Below, piece by piece: positions 57,308-64,000 of a stretch of DNA of 64,000 nt; position 1 is the stretch's first letter, and every line of letters begins with the position of its first letter. The DNA comes from Cylindrobasidium torrendii FP15055 ss-10 (taxonomy: Eukaryota > Basidiomycota > Agaricomycetes > Agaricales > Physalacriaceae), in NCBI GenBank assembly GCA_000934385.1, contig KN880504.1, forward strand, positions 1 through 64,000, read 5' to 3'. The notes beneath the pieces are model-generated. The model did no database searches, was not told the origin of the DNA, and saw nothing but the letters and a program-made list of their open reading frames with translations. The translations under genes and the position numbers were made by a program.

Positions 57308-57696
57308 AGAAGAAAAAATACCATGGAGCCAGTCGCGTTAGGCGGCTTCGGCGTCATAGGGCAAATCAAGCACTGGCATTTCTGTAAGCCAGGTTCGAAC
57401 CCTTGTACTTAGTTGAAAATCTGTCAAACCAATAGCATCTTCCTTTTTTACATTCCATCATCCACTATCGCTGACACCAGGCTTGCGGGATTTCGTCGAC
57501 AATGATGAAGGAAGCAAAGCCTCGAAAACGTGGGTATCAAAAGTCTTATCGTGCACTCTTTGTGTCCCGTGATAGCACGCCAAAGCCCTTCCTTGTTGCG
57601 TGCTTCGGCTCTGTCGTACGAACGAGTCCATATTTATAAGGCAAGGGCTTATTGGATGCAACCACACCAACTCCATCCTACTTGTATTCTTTCACG
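57308..57696. other. Spacer with the dioxygenase 1 promoter
   Basis: A TATA-like ATTTATAAGG lies at about 57633-57642, some 55-65 bp upstream of the ATG. A B-box-like GGTTCGAACCC at 57392-57402 has no matching tRNA fold. Confidence 0.45.
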
Positions 57697-59018
57697 ATGG
57701 TCAAAGCCACTCCCACAAACGCATTCCTCGGCTCTCTGTCGGCTTACGAGTCCTTCGACCTGACACCTCACATTGGGACCCAGTTCCCGTCCACTGCGAC
57801 GCAGCTATCACAGCTCATCGAGGACGACCAGAAGATCAAGGACCTATCAACCCTCGTGTCGCACCGCGGTGTTGTATTCTTCAAGAAGCAGGACCTCACC
57901 ATCGACCAGCAACGGGTACTTGGCCGCAAGTTGGGCAAGCTATCGTGGGATGGACACCCAGAGACCAGCGACTTGCACATCCATCCTATCTCTGAGGATG
58001 TGCCCGAAGTGGGAGGTAAAGATGTTAGCATCATCTCAAACAAGGAGTCAGTGAATTCCCTCTAACATCGGTCCCAACGGCTCACGAGTTCGATGCAGAG
58101 GTGTACCGTTTGCACAGAAATACCGCAGTGGCCGCGCTAGCTCTGGCTGGCATTCCGACATCACCTTCGAGCCTGTACCATCCGACTACGCTGTGCGCTA
58201 TATGCTTTCCATCTTCTGGGACGAAGCTAACCTTACCATAGATTTTGAAGCTCCACTCGCTCCCTGATGGTATGTGTAGTATGTTTCTCTTGCCTGAGAA
58301 ATTACTGACATCGTTTGAAATTAGTCGGTGGAGATACCTTGGTAAGAGCACATCTTGAAAACCCATCACAACGAGAACTAATTTCTATATTAGTGGGCCA
58401 GTGCATACGAAGCATATGACCGCCTTTCTCCGAGATTTGCTGCGTTCCTTGAAGGTCTTACAGCTGTCCACAACGCGGACTTCTTCAACGCCTACAACAA
58501 GAGCCAAGGCCGTCCGCTCCAGCTTGAGCGCGGCGCTCCTGAGAACGTTGGAGAGAACCTCACCGCCGTCCAGTACGTCCAGTTGCTTCGCATCTATGCG
58601 ACAAGCTAATGTACAGCCAGCCCTGTCATCCGAACGAACCCCGTAACAGGCTTCAAGGGCCTTTTTGTTAACAAGAGCTTCACGAAACGCATCGTCGAGC
58701 TTTCGGTTGAGGAGTCGGACGACCTTCTGGAGTATCTCACCCGCCATGTGAGCGAGAATCACGACCTCCAGGTGCGCTTCCACTGGGAAAAGGATGATAT
58801 CGCAATTTGGGACAACAGGTCGACGTTCCACACGGCGACGTGAGTGCCCATTTACTTGCAGGAGTCCATGAGGTGTTGAGCTGACTTCTGGTATTTACAG
58901 GCGCGACTTCGACCAGCGCATCCTGCGCCAGGGTAACCGTATCGTGAGCCTCGGGGAGAAGCCGTTCTTCGATCCGAACTCGAAGAGCAGGAGGGAGGTG
59001 CTTGGTATCTCGGATTAG
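57697..59018 (+). CDS. TauD-type Fe(II)/2-oxoglutarate dioxygenase, copy 1
   Basis: Predicted to hydroxylate a small substrate using Fe(II), 2-oxoglutarate and O2; the family includes taurine and other sulfonate dioxygenases. Seven exons: 57697-58046, 58099-58192, 58242-58269, 58325-58341, 58394-58572, 58621-58839, 58901-59018, giving 334 aa. Iron ligands are H-x-D in GWHSDITFE and the distal H in STFHTAT, with the Arg for 2-oxoglutarate in the following TRDFDQRIL. The GGDTL segment comes from a 17-nt micro-exon. It ends 62 bp from the convergent SDR2 gene. Copy 2 is at 60486-61789. The substrate, sulfonate or other, cannot be told. Confidence 0.9.
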
Positions 59019-59080
59019 AGCGTCGCAATTATACAACATCACTACTATGTACAACTATGATTTAGAATTTGGTCTTGATC

Positions 59081-60211
59081 TCATGAAGTCGCGTTTCTCT
59101 TCTCCGCCTCGAGCTGTGTAAGCTTGTCCAGCCCATGCAAACCCTTGAAAGCGGAGAACTAGAGGACGTATGAGTGAAAACCTGCGCGCGTCGAGGCTCA
59201 ATAGACACAAACCTTGAAACTCTGTGGAAGGAAACTCGTAGCAAACCATGCTTTCCACGAACTTGTGCCCATCCAATACCACTTAGGAGGGACAGATTTC
59301 AGGACTTGGTCTGCGAGCTCTATGGCAAACGTTTCTGCGTCTACCCAATGCTCTATCTCTTCGCGCTTCGACGCAAATGAGCCTTCTATCGCCTTGTACA
59401 GAGAGCCTTCGGGCAAAGGGTCTGCTACAGTTTCCATGAATTTGGTTTTTATACCGCCTGATATTATTTCTGTGACTTCAACCCTAGAAAGTCGGCCAAA
59501 TCAGCATGGATGACACGCCATTGGAGAGAGCATCGACGTACCCGAATGGCGCTAGCTCGGTACGGAGGACGTCCGTAATTTGGTGTAGCGCTGCCTTGGA
59601 CGCACAGTACATGGCTATGTACAACCCAATTCAATGATTACCCATGGGAGATAAAAGCGCCTCACAGTGGAATGGTAAAGGCAAGAGAGAAGATATAGAA
59701 CCGACGTTCACAATCTTCCCTTTGGCTGCTATGAGAAGAGGCGAGAACCCTTGCACCATTTTCACTACTGAGAAGACGTTTGCGTTGAAAACGCCTTCGA
59801 TGGAGGCGTCGGACACATCAAGGAGAGGAGCAATGCACCCTCGCCCAGCGTTGTTGATGAGGATGTCCAGCGTACCGCCAGTGCGAGCGGCAATGTCAGA
59901 CGCGACGGCTGTGATTTGATCACGCGAAGTAACGTCGAGAGAAAGTGTCTCGATGCCCAGCGATTCGAGGTCAGCGAGGGCAGAGGCGTTTCGCGCTGTT
60001 GCGAATACACGGAGACCTAGATTGAGGCCTTTAGCTAAGCAACTTCATTTTTCAAATCGCTGTTTTGCTCTACCTCGAGAATGGAATTCACGCGCAAGAG
60101 CATTTCCAAGCCCGCCTGGTTTACAACTGCAAGCTAATGTCAGCTTGTGATAGTCGAACTGTAGAAAAGGTTGTACCCTGTGATGAGTACAGAGAGTTTC
60201 TTGGATGACAT
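59081..60211 (-). CDS. Short-chain dehydrogenase/reductase, Ayr1-like, copy 2
   Basis: Paralog of SDR1 at 52062-53151. Six exons (60177-60211, 60074-60126, 59666-60016, 59542-59614, 59213-59483, 59081-59158) give 286 aa. Motifs: LITGCKPGGLGNALA (split by intron 1), NNAGRG, VGSIS and the catalytic Y-x3-K in MYCASKAAL; the C-terminal region has the KWYWMGTSSW segment also found in SDR1 (KWYWAGNLAW). It has one extra intron (60017-60073) relative to SDR1. A TATA-like GTATATAAG lies at about 60258-60268. Convergent with dioxygenase 1. Confidence 0.88.
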
Positions 60212-60485
60212 GGATGTGAGAATGAATGTTACAGCGGTGTTTGGACGTGGTGGCAGGACTTATATACCCCCTGGGGCGCGTCAGCTTGTCTGGTCATCGG
60301 TACTGCATTGCTGCCCGATTGGGAACGGGAAGCACTCTTTGATCCGCCATCAAAAGTTGATACAGATAAGATACAGCACCGAAACATTAAAGTTTGGCTT
60401 CAGACTTGGGATGAGATCTTTCCACATATTTGTATCAAATACAAAAGAGTTACAGTTATTTACACAATAAATCCACACCTCAATA

Positions 60486-61789
60486 TCAATCTTGGATGTT
60501 GAGCACCTCCCTTCTGCTCTTCGAGTTCGGATCAAAGAAGGGACGTTCTCCGAGACTGGCGATGCGGTTTCCAGAACGCAAGACGTTGCCATAGTCCTTT
60601 CTACATAAATGTCAACTCATGCACGTTTTGAGCAAAGAAATATCGCGCACGTAGCAGTGTGGAAAGTCGACCTGTTGTCCCAGATAGCAATGTCGTTCTG
60701 CTCCCACCGGTATCGCACTTGGAGATCGTGGTTCTCAGAAATATGGCGGAAAAGGTATTGCAACACATTGTCGGACTCGTCAGGGGAGAGCTCAACGATG
60801 CGCTTCGTGAAGGCTTTGTTGACGAAGAGTCCGCGGTACCCAGTAACAGGGTTCGTGCGAATAATGGGGCTAGTGCAGCGTCAATATACGCAACAGTAGG
60901 GGAACATGTATCACGCACTGGGTGGCGGAGAGGTCATCTCCTGAGTTTACTGGCGATCCACGGTTTTGCTGGATGGGCAGGTTGTGTGTTTTTGCGTACA
61001 CATTGAACTGACCGCCATTGTGGTAGGCAGTAAGACCCTCAAGGAACTTTTGGAATGCAGGTGACAGACGGTCGTACGCCTCATAAGCGCTGGCCCACTG
61101 GCATAAAATTAGCTTTGCATGCGATATCATGTAGTACGCAGACTCGTACCAAGGTGTCTCCGCCGACTGGTTTCATTGAGCAGTTAGCATCGGTAAACTG
61201 TGCGTGGGATGTAAATACCTTCTGGCAGGGTGTGCATCTTCAGGATCTGTACGAGGCGTCAGCAAAGCAGCGCACAAAATGAAGAAAAACGTACGGCATA
61301 GTCGGAGGGGATGGGTTCGAAAGTAACATCAGAATGCCAGTCCTTGCTTGCGCGCGACCTGAAGTTGTGCTTCTCTGGTGCCGCAATACCGCTGGAACGC
61401 TGCAAGTTAGTTGAATTCGGCATCGTACGAAGATAGACGCACCCCTTGCTGGTAATGATGCCAACATCTCTGCCAAGTTCAGGCAGATCTTCAGAAATGG
61501 GGTGAACGTGAAGACCGCTCGTTTCAGGATGACCGGACCAGGACAGCTTTCCTAGCTTGTAGCCGAGCTCCTTCTGGTCCTGGATCTCGAGGTCTTGGTT
61601 CGTGAAAAACACTACACCACGCTGGGATACAAGGTGGGCCAAATCCTTGACCTTCTCATCGTCCTTCAGGATGGCCGAAAGCTGCGTAGCCGTCGATGGG
61701 AAGCGTGTGCCGATGTGCGGGGTCACGTCGTACGCCTCGAACGCAGAGAGGGAGCCAAGGAAAGCGGAAGCATGGGGTGCTTTGACCAT
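60486..61789 (-). CDS. TauD-type Fe(II)/2-oxoglutarate dioxygenase, copy 2
   Basis: Paralog of the dioxygenase at 57697-59018, with the same exon plan including the 17-nt micro-exon (61150-61166) for GGDTL. It starts MVKAPHASAFLGSLSAFEAY, like MVKATPTNAFLGSLSAYESF in copy 1. Iron ligands: H-x-D in DWHSDVTFE and the distal H in STFHTAT. It ends with the shared tail DPNSKSRREVLNIQD. The SDR2 gene follows 275 bp downstream on the same strand, possibly co-regulated. Predicted cytosolic. Substrate unknown. Confidence 0.9.
61150..61166 (-). other. 17-nt micro-exon of dioxygenase copy 2
   Basis: TC-GGC-GGA-GAC-ACC-TTG between AG and GT, identical in length and position to 58325-58341 in copy 1. Confidence 0.8.
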
Positions 61790-62305
61790 TTTGAAAGGTA
61801 AGAGGATTGTTGAAATAGACGGCACATAACTTTGGGCCTTTATCTACGAGATGGAGCATGCTCATAGTCTCGAAATTCGCACGCAACCAGCTAGATAACC
61901 ACCGTAATCATGGGTTCTAGGCAGACTCCAGGAATTCAATCTCCTGGCAGGCAGTCAAAGAGTCGATGGTCGAAGCCTAAATGGCGCGATTCTGGAGCAC
62001 CTTAACCTTGCGATTGCGCGATATATACACCAACAGTGCTCTTTGAAATAGGCGATAAATTTATGTCGGCGTAGATATCCGACCCCAAACGGCTCCCGCA
62101 GTCTTTCCGCCATGGCGAATGCTGGTGAAGACAAATATTCAGGCAAAGTCAAGAGTTAAGAAGCGTTTAAACGCGATCGCGATCGAAATGGCGTTGTGGC
62201 GCACATCCGGCGTGATGCAGCAGCCCCAGTTTTCCTTGCTCTTCAAAAAAAAGTTTCAGTAATGGTGTTAAATAATTGGCTATAATGTATGCATTACTCT
62301 GGTAG
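61790..62305. other. Intergenic region, no gene seen
   Basis: Dioxygenase 2 promoter, with a TATA-like GATAAAGG near 61839-61846 on the minus strand, and the 3' flank of the regulator. A CGATCGCGATCG palindrome lies at about 62170-62181. Confidence 0.4.
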
Positions 62306-63999
62306 CTAGTAGGTAAACGTATCCGTCCTCACGCCCGTGGGTGGGCCTCCCCATACTTCCAGACCATGTAAGTATCTTTGGAGATCAACATCCTGCCATA
62401 AATTCGCCGCAAATCCCCCAAATTCATCGACAGGATCTTCACCTACCTGCTCCTCCGCAGGCTGCAGTGGGAAAGGAAGTATCAACGGATTCGAATCGCA
62501 GAACGCGTTGGGCTCATTCCCGTAGATATTAGGCCGGGCAATGTCACTCTCCCAGACATCGGCTCCCCTCTTTCGAGCATTCTTCGTCTCCTCAGGCATC
62601 TTGAGTAACTGGAATATTTCACGAATGATATCCCTTGGATTAATTGTCAATACCGCCTCTGGGGTAATCATGGTAGAAGACTCACCGGTATCTCCCCGCA
62701 ACCCTGTAGACACGCTCGTACTTCTCCAGACGATCCATACAGCGACCAACATCCTCGAGGTCCCTCTTTGTCGCAAGCCTTCCTTCTTTGACATGGAGCA
62801 GTAGTAATACACTCGATAGCAAGCACGCGCCCAGTAATACATTTGGCGTCGTCTGGATTGGGTAGACTACAATGATATGTGCGCATGCGCGTGCCGCCCC
62901 AACACAAGCAGCAGCGCTACTGAATTCGTGCAGAAAGGGTCGATGGATTTGCATTTGAGCGCCATAGAAGGCGCACGCAAGGAACGCGGAATCCGGTGTT
63001 AGGTTGTACGGGTCCCAGCGAACGTGAGGCGGTAAGGCATCTAGCCAAGCATCCAGGGATCTCTGTAGCTCGCGCGCGATGTTCAAACCCCATTCGGGGC
63101 AGCCAATGTTATCCCAGAATGGGCCGCGACGGACAGTGGATATAGTCTTCTGCCCAAAGGAGAGTATCTCAACGAGTCTGAGGTGGTGTGTCCAGAACAC
63201 GACTCGGCTGGGAATGTTGGGAGGCTGGCACCATGGGTTCAAAGGGTCGGATAGCGGTTCGCCAGGCCAATATCCGTCGTCAACCTCGAGGGGTAGGTCT
63301 GTGTCAAACCTAACATAAGTCATAAGAGCGGGAGAGAAGGGTCTTCGGGGACACTTACTCTTCAAAATTAGTCGCTCGCGTCTTTCCTCCCAAAGAACAC
63401 ACATAGACATCCATCGTAACCAGAACCCACCACACCCGTTTAAGCATCTCATTCTCAACCGACCATAACCTCCCTTCTTCTCTCTTCAGCCGATGCAGGT
63501 TCGACGTCTGTGCTATCCGTATGCCTGAGCCCGTCAGCGAACGGGCGACGTTCGGTAGTGTCAACGAGTACGCGTAGAGAATCATCAAGGGGAAGAGCTG
63601 CAAGTCCCATAGCAGATTCTCCTTCGCCAGGCATTGCCCGCCATGTACCGCCCGTAATTGTGAGAAGTACACCCAGCCCTTGTGATGCCCCTCCCCAACC
63701 CGCAGGTCGTCTGTGTACCGCGACGCCAGAGCACAGACGCCCAGAACGACGCTCCCAAACGCATGCGACGCATAGTGTAGGCCCTTTGCGATCTGTCTAC
63801 GGAATGTCGGTGCATGGATCAAGCATATCTGCGGATTGAAGTACTGAAAGTAGAGTGAGACGAGTACATCGAGTAGGTCGGCGTCGGGGAAGACTAGCGG
63901 AGCGAAATGAGGCATGTCGAGGTACTCCCAGGACTGTTCGGGAGAGACCCAGAACGCCTTCCTGCGAATATTATGCGCGGGGTCGAGTTCAGCTTTGAG
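62306..63999 (-). CDS. Fungal-specific (Zn2Cys6-class) transcription factor, 5' part outside the window
   Basis: Three exons are visible: 63359 to beyond the right edge, 62686-63310 and 62306-62633. The part present is the fungal transcription factor regulatory domain (Fungal_trans): FNPQICLIHAPTFRRQIAKG, YASHAFGSVVLGVCALASRY, MILYAYSLTLPNVARSL, GSGIRIAQTSNLHRLKREEG, then NEMLKRVWWVLVTMDVYVCSL. The DNA-binding Zn2Cys6 cluster normally lies further N-terminal and would be beyond 64000, so it is not seen. Introns of 48 and 52 nt keep frame. Next to the dioxygenase/SDR genes, it is the best candidate for their pathway-specific regulator. Confidence 0.85.
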
Positions 64000-64000
64000 G

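Noticed and set aside
57320..57410. Possible tRNA around GGTTCGAACCC
   Set aside because: The B-box-like sequence has a partly paired T-arm, but no acceptor stem or D-arm can be matched upstream.
1..64000. CRISPR arrays, operons, ribosome binding sites, rRNA
   Set aside because: The window is eukaryotic with spliced genes. No regular spacer-repeat array and no rRNA-like sequence was seen.

Overview
This window looks like nuclear DNA of a filamentous basidiomycete, probably an Agaricomycete. The genes are broken by many GT-AG introns of about 45-60 nt, several have very small exons, the two tRNA genes carry introns, and the protein families (F-box/LRR-like proteins, small secreted Cys-rich proteins, Zn2Cys6 regulators, Ayr1-like SDRs) are typical of mushrooms. 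I assigned all splice sites by eye and checked that the joined exons stay in frame. Nothing here points to a prokaryote, a virus or a CRISPR array.

Layout. 1-5.6 kb: the tail of an unidentified acidic protein, then two tandem aldo/keto reductase paralogs with a small secreted protein gene between them and another beyond, all on the minus strand. 6-24.9 kb is dense, conserved housekeeping: mitochondrial ribosomal protein uL23m, a divergent pair of F-box proteins, serine palmitoyltransferase subunit LCB1, a protein with a C-terminal Zn2Cys6 motif, GMP synthase, a tRNA-Pro(AGG), a secreted SMP-30/gluconolactonase-like protein, a BAG-domain protein, the GID/CTLH ligase subunit FYV10/MAEA, and a Dcr2-like membrane-anchored phosphoesterase. 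25.3-28.6 kb holds three consecutive small coiled-coil, Ser/Pro-rich genes with Lys/Arg-rich patches, followed by tRNA-Pro(CGG).

29-52 kb is gene-poor and rich in rearrangement. It contains three dispersed paralogs of an unrecognised small protein family starting with D-S-A-Y-S, a 687-bp element with 36-bp inverted repeats and 8-bp target duplications, one five-helix membrane protein gene, an inverted decayed duplicate of the FYV10-BAG gene pair, a tandemly duplicated 0.5-kb segment, a frameshifted trypsin-like protease pseudogene and short repeats.

52-64 kb looks like a functional cluster: SDR1, an MFS transporter, an F-box protein, TauD-type dioxygenase 1, SDR2, TauD-type dioxygenase 2 and a fungal-specific transcription factor that runs off the right edge. 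Two related SDRs and two related Fe(II)/2-oxoglutarate dioxygenases beside a transporter and a regulator suggest a small catabolic or secondary-metabolism module. Its substrate cannot be read from the sequence.
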